Source: Combretum micranthum (lineage: Eukaryota > Streptophyta > Magnoliopsida > Myrtales > Combretaceae). From it: a DNA stretch of 64,000 nt. How positions within the stretch are numbered: position 1 is the stretch's first letter; each line of letters begins with the position of its first letter. The position numbers were made by a program, and so were the translations under genes. Positions 25,409 through 37,800 of this stretch are shown in pieces. The stretch spans positions 62,001-126,000 of the forward strand of contig JAMXBD010002222.1 of assembly GCA_024138025.1 (NCBI GenBank). The letters are read 5' to 3'. Under the pieces are notes generated by a model. The model saw nothing but the letters and a program-made list of their open reading frames with translations. It did no database searches and was not told the origin of the DNA.

Positions 25409-26719
25409 ATGGTTTAAGAACTCATGATTTTCCTATTAAAATCTGTAATTCATCTGCAAGATAGATAACATCGAATGCCATCACATGGATTCCATTTGTT
25501 TTCTTTGGTATCAATTGTATTGGCTTCCTTATAATGAAATTTAGATTTTGTACCATATTAATTATGTGGAATTCATTTTTGTAATCCGTGTGAGAGTTCC
25601 ATATATGAGGGAGGCCTTTCTACCACCAATTGCTTTTTACTTCTTTATTTGATAATGGCAGTTATCATAAAACAAGATTGAAAATTGGATAGTCAACTTT
25701 GATTATGTGTGTAAGTTAATAATTTTATGAATAAAGAGAAATGACGGAGAATAACGGGTATTGTCACAAATCCATAAAATTGTATGATTTTTTTTCCTCT
25801 TCTATGAATTTTATGTTAATTTAATGTACGATGAGAAGTAAAAGATTGTACACAGTGTCAGATAAAACGAATGGTTGTCTGAATGAAAACGTTCCGTCGT
25901 AATTTTACATAGAATAGTAACCGACATTGATGTTGTTATGATTAAGGCAAATGAAATTCTGGAATCAAGATATTATATTCGTAATAACTGTTTTCCAGGG
26001 AATGATTCTATATACACGTTAAGTTTTCTGTAATAAAAGTGGGTCATGATATTTTCTTAAGGGATTATACTCTTCTTTGCTTTCCTTTTTCAAAATTAGC
26101 GTGATCGAAACGTCACAATGGTTCATTTATATTTGAATTGAAATGCCAATGTGTTGGTTTTGTCAATTACATTATGAAGTATTTCCTACATAAAATATTG
26201 TCGCATTAATGGTTATTTTAAATATTGTTTCATGCCAAATAATCAAAATTATCAAACCAATTTTATGGATATTTTATTTTATATGAATGTGTATATATAA
26301 AATTTATATAATAGATGATTTGTTAGTGACAAAAGTAGCCAAATCATCCGATTAGTAAATTTCATGGCATTATTAAAATCTAAATTTTACCCATAAATTT
26401 ATTTACAAATGACATAATAGATTATATTTAGGTAAATGAAAAGTTTGTATTATAAGATATTATAAATCATCCAAAGATGATTGTTGTTCTTATAATATGT
26501 AATGTAAGTGTATTTGATAATGTTTCATTTGATATCTTGTATATCCAAAGATATCAAATATATCAAATTGTATGGATACTTGTTTGTTATGATTAATGTT
26601 TATATGTAGTTTAGTATCACCCAAAGTTGGACTTTGATATATGTAATTATGTTATTCCATTAGTTGATTGAATCTGAATTTGTATGATTGTTCGAACCAT
26701 TAATATACATTGTTTCTTT
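25409..26719 (+). other. Copia leader region
   Basis: About 1.3 kb of AT-rich sequence between the primer site and the first recognisable gag residues. No coding is visible. It is longer than usual for a copia leader, so a secondary insertion is possible. A TTGTTGCAG sequence immediately before gag looks like a splice acceptor. Confidence 0.5.
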
Positions 26720-27431
26720 AATTGTTGCAGGTCCAATTTCACTTAGGTGTTTTGGATCTTGACTTATCTCTTCAAATTGAGAAACTCATTGCTATTATTG
26801 ATGAAAGCAGTGATGAGGAAAAATATCTTCATAAAACTTGGGAGAGGTTGAACAGATTAAGCTTGATGTTTATAAGAATGACAGTAGCAAACAACAAAAA
26901 AGCTACTCTTCCCCAAACTGATATTGATAAAGAATTCATTAAATTTGTGGAAGAGCGTTTTCAAACTACTGACGAGTCTCTTACTAGTACATTGATGGGT
27001 ACTTTGACCAACATGAAGTTTGATGGGTCTCGTACTATGCATGAGCATGTCCTTGAAATGACGAATACAGCAAAATTAAGGACTTTAGGAATGACTGTGG
27101 ATGAGTTCTTTTTGGTACAGTCATTTTGAACTCCTTGCCTCTTAACAATATGGGCCTTTTCAAATGAATTATAACACTATAAAGGACAAGTGGAATATCA
27201 ATGAATTGACCAGTATGCTAATTCAGGAGGAAACAAGATTAAAGAACCAAAAGACTCATTCTGTTCATTTTACAAGTCATCAAGAAGTTGCATCGAGTTC
27301 AAAGAAAAGGGCTAGAAAAGGCAAGAAGAAAGGTTTACACAACCTGAATGAATCTTCTAAAGATGCACAAATCCACAAAGGAAATCAAGTGCCATTTCTA
27401 TAGAAAGGTTGGACACTTGAAGAAAGACTGT
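26720..27431 (+). pseudogene. Copia gag (UBN2 family), broken
   Basis: The first open part (to about 27129) has no ATG. It carries the UBN2-type capsid pattern, including SDEEKYLHKTWERLNRLSL and the SLTSTLMGTLTNMKFDGSR region. After a frameshift near 27129 the sequence continues through MNYNTIKDKWNINEL and a lysine-rich linker. A further frame shift leads to a CCHC-type zinc knuckle at 27390-27431 in which the second cysteine is tyrosine, followed by a stop. Gag would form the virus-like particle. This copy cannot. Confidence 0.8.
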
Positions 27432-30400
27432 TGAAACGTAAGGCTTGGTTCGAAAAGAAAGGTAAGCCTTGTGCTTTTGTTTGTTTTGAATCAAACCTTA
27501 CACAAGTTCCTTATAATACCTGGTGGATTGATTCTGGCTCGACAACTCATATTTCAATACGATGCAGGGATTCCTTACGATCCAAACTATAAAGCCAAAT
27601 GAGAACTTTTGTTCATAAGAAATGGAAACAAAGCTTCAGTTGAAGGAATCGGGACTTATCGCTTGATTTTGGAGACTGGGCATCACTTGGGTTTGTTCTA
27701 AACCCTTTATGTTTCCACATTTTCTTGCAATTTGTTTCTTTATCAAAACTTGATGTATTAGGTTTTTCTTTTAAGTTTGGATTTGAATCTTTCAGTTTGT
27801 ATAAGGACAATAAATTGTATGGTTCAGGAATTTTATGTGATGGTCTTTACAAGTTTAAACTTGATGAATATTTTGCTAGACCTTAATGACCTTGCATCAT
27901 AATATTGGAACTAAACGTAGTTTGATTAACGATAACTCTGCTTACTTGTGGCATAAACGTAGGTCACATATCTAAAGAAAGATTGCAAGATTAGTAAAGA
28001 ATGAAATTCTTCCTACTTTGGATTTTACTACCTTGGAATGTGTGTTGATTGTATTAAAGGAAAACAAACTCGACACACTAAGAAAGGAGCCAAGAAGCAC
28101 TCAACTTCTTGAAATTATACATACAATATATGACCTTTCGATGCTCCATCTTTTGGTGGAGAAAAGTATTTTATCACCTTTATTGATGATTTTTCACGTT
28201 ATGCTTATGTCTATCTTTTGCATGAAAAATCTCAATCTGTGAACGCCTTGAGGTATACATTAATGAGGTTGAGAGACAATTAGATAGAAAAGTGAAAATT
28301 GTAAGATCATAGGGTGGTAATACTATGGGAAGTATGATGAATCGGACAATGTTTAGGTCCATTGCCAAATTTCTTGAAAAGCATGGCATATGTGCTCAAT
28401 ACATTATGCCAGGCACACCAGAACAGAATGGTGTTGCAGAGAGGCAAATCGTACATTATAGACATGGTTAGGAGTATGTTAAGTATTCATCTTACATATC
28501 CATGTGGGTTTATGCATTAAAAACTAGTATATTTGTTAAATAGGGTTCCTAGTAAAGCGTTCCAAAGACCCTTTTGAACGTGGACTGGAAGGAAACCTAG
28601 TTTACGACACCTACATGTGTGGGTTGTCCTGCAGAAGTAAGGATTTATAATCCACAAGAAAAGAAATTGGACTTTCGAACAGTTAGTGGATTCTTTATAG
28701 GATATCCTGAAAAGTCCAAAGGTTATAGGTTTTACTGTCCTAATCATAGTACAAGAATTGTGAAACTGGAAATGCCAAGTTTATTGAAAATGGCAAATAG
28801 TGGAGTAAAGAACGACATGATGTGTGCATTAAAGAAGTTAGGGTAGAAGTTCCTATACTTTTACCTTCTAAGCCAATTGATCCTAATTGTAGAACTTCAC
28901 CAAAGTGAAGAACAACAAGTAACGGATCAAACACATCATGAAGTTATAAATGATACCCCTATAGTGGAGGAACCACATGAAATAGCATTGAGAAGATCTC
29001 AAAGAGAGAGAAGATATGCTATTCCTAATGATTATGTGGTTTATCTACAAGAGTCAGAACTTGACATAGGAATTGACAATGATCCAGTTTCATTCTCACA
29101 AGCCATGAAGTGTAATGATTCTATTAAGTGGGTAAATGCCATGAAAGATGAGTTGAAATCTATGGATCAAAACCAAGTCTAGGAACTTATTGAATTGCCA
29201 AAAGGATGTAAAAGAGTTGGCTGTAAATGGGTCTTTAAGACAAAGCGAGACTCAAATGGCAATGTTAACGACATAAAGCCAGACTTGTTGCCAAAGGCTT
29301 CACTCAAAAGGATGTCATTGATTATAAAGAGACTTTTTCACCGGTTCAAAGAAAGACTCACTTAGGATCATTTTGGCTTGGTTGCTCATTATGATCTAGA
29401 GTTACACCAAATGGATGTTAAGACCGCTTTCTTAATGGAGATTTGGAAGAAGAAGTTTATAGACTGACCTGAAGGCTTCTCAATTAAAGGAAAGAGCATA
29501 TGGTATGTAAATTAAGAAATCAATATATACTTAAACAAGCTTCTCGCCAATGGTATCTTAAGTTCAATGATACCATAACTTCTTTTGGTTTTAAAGAAAA
29601 CACCATTGATCTATGTATATATGAAGGTTAGTGGGAGTAAGTTTGTTTTTTAGTCCTATATGTTGATGATATCCTGATTGCTGCTAATGATTTTGGTTTA
29701 TTACGAAACCAAAAATTTTCTTTCTAAGAGCTTTGAAATGAAAGATATGGGAGAGGCAATATGTGATAGGAATTGAAATATTCCATGATAGATCACAAGG
29801 ATTGTTAGGCTTATCCCAAAAGGCTTTATCAACAAAGTTCTAGAAAGATATAAAATGGACAAATGTTTAGCAGGTATAGTTCCAATTCAGAAAGGGATAA
29901 ATTTGGTATATGCAATGTCCAAAGAATGATTTGGAACGAGAACAAATGGCAACAATTCCTTATGCATCTGTTGTTGGGAGTTTAATGTATCTTCAAGCTT
30001 GTACTAGACCCGCATCAGTTTCAATGTTGGGATGTTGGGCAGATATCAAAGCAATCCAAGATTGGATCACTGGAAGGTTGCAAGAAAGTTTTGAGATACT
30101 TGCAAGGAACGAAGGACCACATGCTCACTTATAGAAGGTCCGATTAGTTAAAGGTGGTTGGTTATTCAGATTCGGATTATGCTGGATGTGTTATAAGAAA
30201 ATCCACATTTGGTTATCTATTCCTATTACTTGGAGGGTAATCTTATGGAAAAGTGCAAAGCAGTCTGTCATTGCTGCATCGACTATGGAAGCAGAATTTG
30301 TGGCTTACTTTGTGGCCACAATTCATGGTTTATGACGCGGATTTTATTTCAGGGCTTTAAGTTGTTGACGCTATTAGTAGGCTACTGAAAATTTACTGTG

Positions 30401-30612
30401 ATAACTCTGCAGCGATCTTCTTCTCAAAAAACGACAAGTATTCAAAGGGTGCAAAACACATGAAGATCAAATACTTGGTCGTTAAAGAAGAAGTTCAGAA
30501 ACAAAGAGTATCAATCGAGCATATTAGTACAAAACTGATGGTTACAGATCCATTAACAAAAGGATTAGCGCCTAATATATTTAGAGAGCATGTTGAAGAA
30601 TGGGCGTTATAG
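27432..30612 (+). pseudogene. Copia pol remnants: protease, integrase, RT, RNase H
   Basis: In order: aspartic protease WIDSGSTTHIS at 27524-27552; GAG-pre-integrase block LWHKR near 27942; integrase core with FIDDFSRYAYVYLL near 28179-28220 and MPGTPEQNGVAERQ near 28405-28447; RT start SFSQAMK and KWVFKTKRDS (29093-29260); DVKTAFLNGDLEEEVY-like segment near 29415-29460; RT active site YVDDILIA at 29659-29682; RNase H-like SDSDYAGC and KHMKIKYLVVKEEV to about 30600. The parts lie in different frames with many stops, so no polyprotein can be made. The order and the YVDD motif identify copia pol. Confidence 0.88.
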
Positions 30613-30990
30613 AGCATCATGAATAAACAATAATGTATTTGTTTGTATGATACTCTTTAGCTTAATAAAAGGTGTTTATGAAATTTCTAGTTTTTTATAC
30701 TGTATACATGATTGAAATAGAATTATATTAACAAGAATTGTCTTTTACAAAGATATTAAAGTAAGACTTTATTTATCTCTTCATTAATTAATGTTTAAAT
30801 TATGAATTAATTATGTAGTACATGGAAGGGACTATGTGATGACATACAATTTCCATGATTTTAATTAATTTTTAATTTAATAACGTGATATATGACACAT
30901 TCAACATAATGAAAACTTAGAATAATATTATCATACACATTATGTTTATTCTAAGTAATTAAAGAAGCATATATGGGCCAAGTAAGAGAA

Positions 30991-31456
30991 TGTAAAAAAT
31001 TGTGGCCCAATATGCCATATTTTATATGAAGAGTTGTAACTCTTCATAATGGGTGTCTTCATGGAAGACATCTCTTATTGTTTCATAAAAAGGTATAACT
31101 CTTTATAATGGACGTCTTGATGGAAGATATCTCTTATTGTTTCATGAAGAGGTATGGTCCCCTTCTCGCCCTTATATATATGTACAAGAGTCAGCATTAA
31201 ATATAGTTCTCACTCTTGTCTTCATTTAAAAATCCATCATAACAAAGTAAGGGAAAGGAAGAGAGGTTGGATTAGAGGGATAAGGTGTCTCTTAAGGAAA
31301 CAAATGGTTTTTGTTCTTTAGGATTCAAAACAATATCACGACTATGGAGAAATGTACGTTGATTCATCAATTACATATGTGAAAATCATGCAGTTCAAAG
31401 ATTTTGGGATTGAATTCATGAAATATTGAATCATGAAATTATGAAATAATCTTACA
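30991..31456 (+). repeat. 3' LTR of the copia element (466 bp)
   Basis: Aligns with the 5' LTR from end to end, with substitutions and a gap of about 20 bp after GGAAAGGAAGAGA. A purine-rich AAGTAAGAGAA precedes it as a weak polypurine tract. It ends CTTACA at 31456. Confidence 0.9.
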
Positions 31457-31479
31457 TTTGTTCCATCTTCCATATGATC

Positions 31480-31674
31480 AGGAGTGTGTAAAAAAACGAT
31501 AAAATTAAAAAACCGAATTGAAGCTGGAAAACCAATCCAAAAAATACAGTTAACTAGTTTGTTAGTTTCGGTTTAAGATTATGATGTTAATGATTAACTG
31601 TTTCAATATTTATAAATATGTATATATAGTTTACATATACATTTACTTATTTTTTTAAAAAGATAATATATATT

Positions 31675-31736
<62 letters not shown>

Positions 31737-32165
31737 GATTCATATATATTACTATTTCTTGGATTTTGATTAATGTACTATGTTCTATCTTATATTTGAT
31801 GGGAGTTAATGTGGTAATTGATTTGGTTTGATTTTATTGATAATGAAACATCCAATGACTTGTTTTTCCTCTTTTCCTTAACTTGATTTTTCCTTTTTTT
31901 TTAGCTCTTGTAATATAAATAATTATTTAAAGAAAAATTTTATGATAAAGACTAAAAATAAAGTTTGTTGAAAAACTATTAATTGATTTGTTAAAACCAT
32001 TACATAAATGGTTAAAAATTGAAAACTGAAAAAAAAAAAAGATTAATTGTTAAGGTAATTAACCATTTATAATGGACCGGTTAATGATCGAGATATTAAA
32101 AAACCGATTATTATAGTTAAGTTCAAAAAATAGAGTCATATCAGTTGCCGAACCGTGAACACCTT
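31480..32165. mobile_element. hAT-like non-autonomous element beside the copia 3' LTR
   Basis: Ends are AGGAGTGTG on the left and GAACACCTT on the right, an imperfect TIR resembling hAT-derived MITEs. Subterminal CCGAATTG, GGTTCGG-type and AACCGGTT-like motifs occur on both sides. The flanks ATATGATC (31472-31479) and ACATGATA (32166-32173) agree at 6 of 8. The interior contains a large (AC)n(AT)n microsatellite. It starts only 23 bp beyond the copia element. Confidence 0.6.
31679..31736. repeat. (AC)n(AT)n microsatellite
   Basis: About twenty AC dinucleotides are followed by about nine AT dinucleotides. Confidence 0.95.
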
Positions 32166-32574
32166 ACATGATACTATTTTTCTTTAAACTTGTCCAATAC
32201 TATTTAGTATCATGACCCATATCAAAATATGCAATTAACTACTTAAAATTGACCTATTTTTACAATTAATTATCCATCTAGGTATTAAATTAAAAAAAAA
32301 ATTAGGGCAGCAAATGTAATACTTTTAGTCGTTCTTTATTAGCTCAATCCATGGGAGGGGAAAAAAAAATTTTCATCCATTACAAATGATGGATAAAATT
32401 CATCTCATATGATATTTTCTTATTGATTATTACCAGATCACTTGGAGAACCATTAACCATGGAGCGTATGACTTATTCTTACTCCTTTCTCAAATGAATA
32501 TTCAAGTTGGCAATCCTTAATCGGTTAAAATCGAGACTGGCTTTAAACCTTAAACTTAAAGTAGGTACTAACAT

Positions 32575-32665
32575 GTTAACTGGTGAGCCGTTTAATGATG
32601 CAACTGTTTGAAGGAGATTCTGCCCTGTCGCTTTCGACCTATTTGCCAGATTAAGATCTGTTGGA
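32575..32665. repeat. Direct repeat copy 1 (about 90 bp)
   Basis: This segment and 32918-33008 share ATGATGCAACTG, TTGAAGGAGATTCTGCCCTG and TTTGCCA-ATTAA, about 80% identical by eye and 345 bp apart in direct orientation. Short ORFs run through both copies on both strands, but no known protein family is apparent. They may be remnants of a duplicated exon or of a transposon. Confidence 0.6.
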
Positions 32666-32917
32666 CATCCCGCATCTAAAAGATCATAGATACTTTTTAA
32701 AAATTTTTTTAATAAGTTATTTGTCAAAAGATATATACAAATGAAATATATATGATAATTTTTATGAAAATATTAAATATATCAAATATTAATAAAATAT
32801 AACTGTAAATTAGTAACTTTTATATAAAATATTTGGATATAAACACAAATATAGACAAGAAATAGAGAATTCAAACGGATTAAAATCCCTTGAAGCAGCT
32901 AATAAATTTTGAGAACA

Positions 32918-33008
32918 AGTTAACTGTTGAGCTGTAATGATGCAACTGCTTGAAGGAGATTCTGCCCTGACGCTGCCTACCCTTTTTGCCAAATTAAAAT
33001 CCCTTACC
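32918..33008. repeat. Direct repeat copy 2 (about 90 bp)
   Basis: Partner of 32575-32665. Compared with copy 1 it has small indels around TGAGC(CG)TTTAATG and ACGCTGCC, so the two copies are not recent. Confidence 0.6.
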
Positions 33009-33239
33009 AAAAAATGGGACAACCTGTTGCTACAAATTAGGAAACTTCCTTTAATTTCTTTCTATTTTTCTTCGCCAATGGGCCACGACCTTATTTATTT
33101 ATTTATTTATTTTTGCCTCCTTTAAGTTTAGCTGCTGATATTTGTAAATGAGGGGCACCAAATTGAACACCATTGATGTTATTCTCATACAAATAAGTTG
33201 TATCTACCTTCAATTTATTTCATCGTACTCTCATAATTA

Positions 33240-33430
33240 TGGTATCATAGTTTTATTATTTTTAAATATATATTTATTAAAAAATAAATATCATAAAAAA
33301 CTGATAATTTACTCATAAATTAAGTAAATAAATACGATACAAATATAATATATTTATAATATATATAAGTTACAAATACATATAAGATATAGATTCGATA
33401 CCAATAAAAATCTGGCAATCCATACGTAAC
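33240..33430 (-). repeat. Dispersed repeat, inverted copy at 44400-44560
   Basis: The reverse complement contains ATATTTGTATCGTAT, ATTTATGAGTAAA and ATGGTATYTATTTYTTAA-like blocks that recur in the same order on the plus strand at 44400-44560. It is too degenerate to classify. Confidence 0.45.
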
Positions 33431-34219
33431 CCTAGTCATAAATTATTCAATTTTTATTTAATATAATATTAAATTTAAGAAGAAAGAAATGCGGAAAACA
33501 CGGTTGTAAGAAGTAAAACAAATGGCGAAAAGAAAAAAAAAAAAAGAAGTAAAGACAATTTGATGCTGGAAAGCGAAATGAAAGAAAAGAAAAGAAAAGA
33601 AGGGGACACTTCTAATAATAATAATAATAATGTCCAATCAGCACCACACATATGGTAAATATTATATTAACAAAACAGAAAATATATGAAAGAAAAAAAA
33701 AAATTATTATTTGTGAGACAGTGATGTATCAAGTAAGAGTGGCCACAATCCTGGGGACAAATGCATAAGACAAATAGGTCAATCTATTCTATTTCTATCA
33801 ATTTCCCCTCAAAACTCAACATGAAATAATAATCCATGGATCTCAAAATTTAAAAACACAAAAAAAAAAAAAAAAAGACAAGAAGATATGGATAACTAAA
33901 GTATCTCTAAAAAAAATGTATCTATACCCAACATTCCATTAACACCCATCAATGTTTTATAAATAAAAAATAGTTTTTTTTTTTTGTTTTGTTTTTAGTA
34001 ACTAGTTTTAATTTAAATCAAACCCATAAAACATAAAACATTTTCTAAAAAAATTTACACCTAGAAAGTCTAGAATTTATAGCTCGAAATTAATTAAAAT
34101 TAATAGAGGAAACACTTATTTATTATATATTTTTCAGCCATAAAAGCTTATCTCCAACGATAAAATAGTTATTATAACATTAAAAGCAATATATATATTT
34201 TAAAGCTTCTAATTAATAC

Positions 34220-34227
34220 TATAAATA
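34220..34227 (+). promoter_or_regulatory. Candidate TATA box of the ABHD17-like gene
   Basis: TATAAATA lies about 300 bp before the start codon, upstream of a pyrimidine-rich leader. It is a plausible core promoter, but other AT-rich sites occur nearby. Confidence 0.35.
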
Positions 34228-34373
34228 TAAAGAACAACAATTCAGCAGACAAATGTTTTATTTTTGACAAGCATAACCATAACTTGTGTCGTGTCTAATT
34301 TAAGGAAAAAAAAAAAGGGGGAAGAAAACTAAAAAGCAAACGTAAAATTAATCCATAAATTTCACTTCCAGTC

Positions 34374-34524
34374 TCCTCTCATTCTTCTTTCTTCTTCTCC
34401 TTCTCCTTCTCCAACATAACATAAACAGCATCCAAACATAACTCATACAATGTTCTTCTTCTTCTTCTCCCTCTTCTGATTTTCTCAGAGAAAGAGAGAG
34501 GGAGAGAGAGGGAGAAGGTAAGTG
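34374..34524 (+). promoter_or_regulatory. Pyrimidine-rich 5' leader of the ABHD17-like gene
   Basis: A CTT/CTC-rich stretch (34374-34475) is followed by a GAGAGAGGGA purine stretch just before the ATG. CT-rich leaders are typical of plant 5' UTRs. The sequence GAGAAGGTAAGTG ends immediately before the start codon and has a perfect splice-donor form, considered in the findings. Confidence 0.55.
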
Positions 34525-34823
34525 ATGGGGGGAGTTACATCATCCATGGCAGCGAAATTTGCATTTTTTCCACCAAACCCACCATCTTACAAGCTAATTA
34601 CGACCGTGCCACTGGTTTATTGCTCTTAGACCCATTTCCACACCGTGAAAACGTCGACGTTTTACGACTTCCGACGCGTCGAGGGACCGAGATCGTTGCC
34701 GTTTATGTTAGATATCCAATGGCTACAACCACCCTTCTTTATTCACACGGAATGCTGCTGATATTGGACAAATGTATGAGCTCTTTATTGAACTCAGTAT
34801 CCACTTAAAGTCAATCTCATGGG
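34525..34823 (+). other. ABHD17: ABHD17-like exon 1, three 1-nt deletions
   Basis: Starts at the conserved [17 protein letters not shown] and ends at the donor GGTAAAAT after Asn-Leu-Met-Gly (phase 2). Reading the family sequence needs one extra base after codon 26 (near 34602), in the GGAATGCT of the SHGNAAD motif (near 34750), and in TTAAAGTC (near 34808). Each loss could be the shortening of a base run. Confidence 0.85.
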
Positions 34824-37800
34824 GTAAAATTCTGTTCCCTTTTCCCTTTCCATCTTTAACAGTTTTTTAAGTTTATAATTATATTACATTTGTTGGGTGA
34901 TTATTGGGTTGTTGAGATATGAGTTTTTGGTTGTTTATTTCATTGCAAGTTCCAATCTTTGTGATTTTCTCAATAGTTATTTCATCACTAGGGTCAAATT
35001 TTAGTGAGTAGTGGTGTAAATAGTAATAGTGGATCAGGTTCCATATATTCGACCTCATCTGTCCGGTGAGTATGAAAGTTTTGATGTTGATGTAGTTTGT
35101 TATGTCATTTGATTGATAGAATAGTGATTAATGGTGGACGGAAAATCCACTTCTTCACTTGGGGAGGCAAGCTGCAATTAGGAGGGAATACCATATATTA
35201 AAGGAAAAAAAAAAAAAAACCTTCAACGTCTCCATATTTATTTGTATACTTTTGAAGTTTGGAGGCAGACTGCAGGGTTTAAGCCTGGCCTTCGGTCTGC
35301 CGCCGAGTGGTAGTTGTTACAGGCAGTACTTGGACTGGCCAGGAGGCAGCCGCAGTGGTTGAGTGGTGATGGCACTGTTTAATGTTTGGATTGGAGTTTG
35401 ATGAAGAATGGGGAAATGGAAAGTGTTTTCCTAATTGAGCACTGGATTTTTTGTTACTCTAGATCCGGAAAATGTTTTTCGGTTAGTTTTTTGAGTTTGT
35501 GTTGGTGATTTGAGAGGAATTCTAGCTCATAGGGTGTTGGCAGGAGTTGATTATAGCGTTACTGGTTGGGGCTTCTTTCACTAGCCTTGTTTTGTTCTAA
35601 TATAATTTTAGTTGGTACTATGATACTGTAGTGTGATTTGTTTCTATTGTCTTATGAAGAGTCATGGTTGGAGAGTTACTTGTTTGGATTTTGGTGTATT
35701 TGAGGAAACTTTTCCCTTTGAATGAATCGAACAAAGACTAGGACATCAATCTGCAGCCCCAAATACAATATCTAGAAGGTTTTTGTGGTGTATCAACTTG
35801 CTTTGATAGTCTCCTGAGCTTAATTTGTTTTGAGTAGCTTGTTTATTTTCTTAAATTTCTTGACAAGGATGGCGAGCTGGTCTTTTGTTACTTGTTTTTA
35901 CAGGGCTGTCTACCCTTTTATTTTACCATTGAAAAATACTTCACTTTTTACCCAAAAAAATGTTGTACATACCCTGCTCAAAAAAATTAACAGGACAAGT
36001 TTTGTATATGACACACATGGCATGGATATCATTTATTAGCTGTACTATTCTGGACATAAGCTACAGGCTGGAATATCTGGTACGGATCTCAGTGAGAAGC
36101 CATTTATATTTGTAAGTTTTAGGTTGAACATTAAAATTTAGTGACTTTAAACTATGCCGCGACCTGGTTTGCTTGAAATGGACATCAATGTTACTGTTCA
36201 TTTCATGCGCTTTATTCATGATTTTTGGTTGCCTGTTTCTTCCTTTTGTTGGGTAGCTGGAGCCTGCATTTTCTAAACATATATAGCTTGTGCACCTGTT
36301 ATTTGTGCTATAGAAATGATATGGAGAAACATAATAACAAGTCTTAAATTGTAGCACTTATTTAAGGTAATTTTTGAGGAATATCTTGGTATTGATAAAG
36401 ATAAAGTGATTAATAGGTGTATTCTCTTGGGGTCTTACTGTGTCATTTCATGTAACAATTGCTTACTGAGTAAATTAAGACTCAGATTATGTTTAAGCTT
36501 CTGCTCATGTTGAATGCATTCATTTATGCTCATATGTATCCACTTAAACAACATGTAGAGGAAAGTCCTCAATTTGCTGAATTTGATATGCTTAGTCTTG
36601 AAAGTAATGTATATACTGATTCTATTTCTTTTCAGATATGACTACTCTGGTTATGGTCAGTCGTCTGGAAAGGTAACTGTGATTAACTACTTCCTCACAT
36701 TACATTTTGATAGACGTTACCATCCCTGTCTCATTTGATTTGCACTTGTGCAGCCAACTGAGCACAATACTTATGCTGATATTGAGGCTGCATACAAGTG
36801 TCTTGAAGAGAATTATGGTGCTAAGCAGGAAGAGATAATACTTTATGGCCAGTCTGTTGGGAGTGGCCCAACAGTGGATCTTGCTGCACGTTTGCCTCGT
36901 CTCAGAGCTGTTGTTCTACATAGTCCTATACTATCTGGGTTAAGGGTAATGTACCCTGTCAAAAGGACATACTGGTTTGACATTTACAAGGTAAAGGGTT
37001 CTCCACTGCTGGTGATGAGTTATCGCTTGATGTTTGTATGTACATCCTAACTTTTTCATTTTGGGGGTGATGCAGAATATTGACAAGATCCCCTTGGTGA
37101 AGTGTCCTGTCCTGGTCATTCATGTAAGTATCTCAATTGATGGCATGAAAACACCTTAGAAGTCATGTTTTCTTGTCTCATTTTTTACCTGACCAATTCC
37201 TCCAAGGACCCCTATCACTTCCTTGACATATGCTATAGAAATATATTGACGCTATGGCATGATACAATCAATGAAGGAAAATAGAGGGGTATGGTCATTT
37301 TCTTGTATAAGAACTTGAATATTTAAAGTTTTTACCCCTGGGGCTCATTTGAGAGTAGTTTCAGAATACTTTTGAGTACATGACTCTAGATGCCCAGAAG
37401 CCCTATTTTCAATTTCTACTTTGATGTCTTACCTTATCAACCCAGACTGTAGTAACTTGTGATGGGATGGGCACTCCTGAAGAATTGCTAATGTCCAGTA
37501 GTACTCTTTTGCCTATGAACTTTTACTTTTTGAATGATAACATGTAGTAGGATAAGGAATAAAACAATCTCTTTTGCAGCTAACATGCCACATTAACTTC
37601 AAATCCTATAGATTTGTAATGTCAAGTAACATCTATGGAGTCTGTATTTAGGTACCCAAGCTGAACCATAAATTTTGAAATAGAAGTTGGGTAATGCATG
37701 CTGGGCCTTGTTGAGGATGTGATTTTGAAGTGATCCCACCTAGGAAGATAAGGTTTCAAGTGGAAGAGGTGTCAAAGGGAATTAGTTGCTAAAAAGTACA

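Larger units (their letters stand above)
24910..31456 (+). mobile_element. Ty1/copia LTR retrotransposon, complete outline, coding-dead
   Basis: Two LTRs (24910-25394 and 30991-31456) start TGTAA and end TTACA. They enclose, in copia order, a primer site, gag, protease, integrase, reverse transcriptase and RNase H motifs on the plus strand. The flanking pentamers TTTGA and TTTGT agree at 4 of 5 positions, fitting an old 5-bp target duplication. All coding parts carry stops and frameshifts, and the LTRs differ by many substitutions and a gap of about 20 bp. This is therefore an old inactive insertion. Integrase before reverse transcriptase is diagnostic of copia rather than gypsy. Confidence 0.9.
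32174..34219. other. Region upstream of the hydrolase gene, no gene
   Basis: No coding exon is supported. It contains the duplicated segment at 32575-32665 and 32918-33008, a dispersed repeat at 33240-33430 and several poly-A and TAA runs. The last several hundred bases presumably hold promoter elements of the downstream gene. Confidence 0.5.

Noticed and set aside
35159..36357. ORFs at 35159-35362 and 36061-36357
   Set aside because: Both lie in intron 1 of the hydrolase gene and show no protein family.
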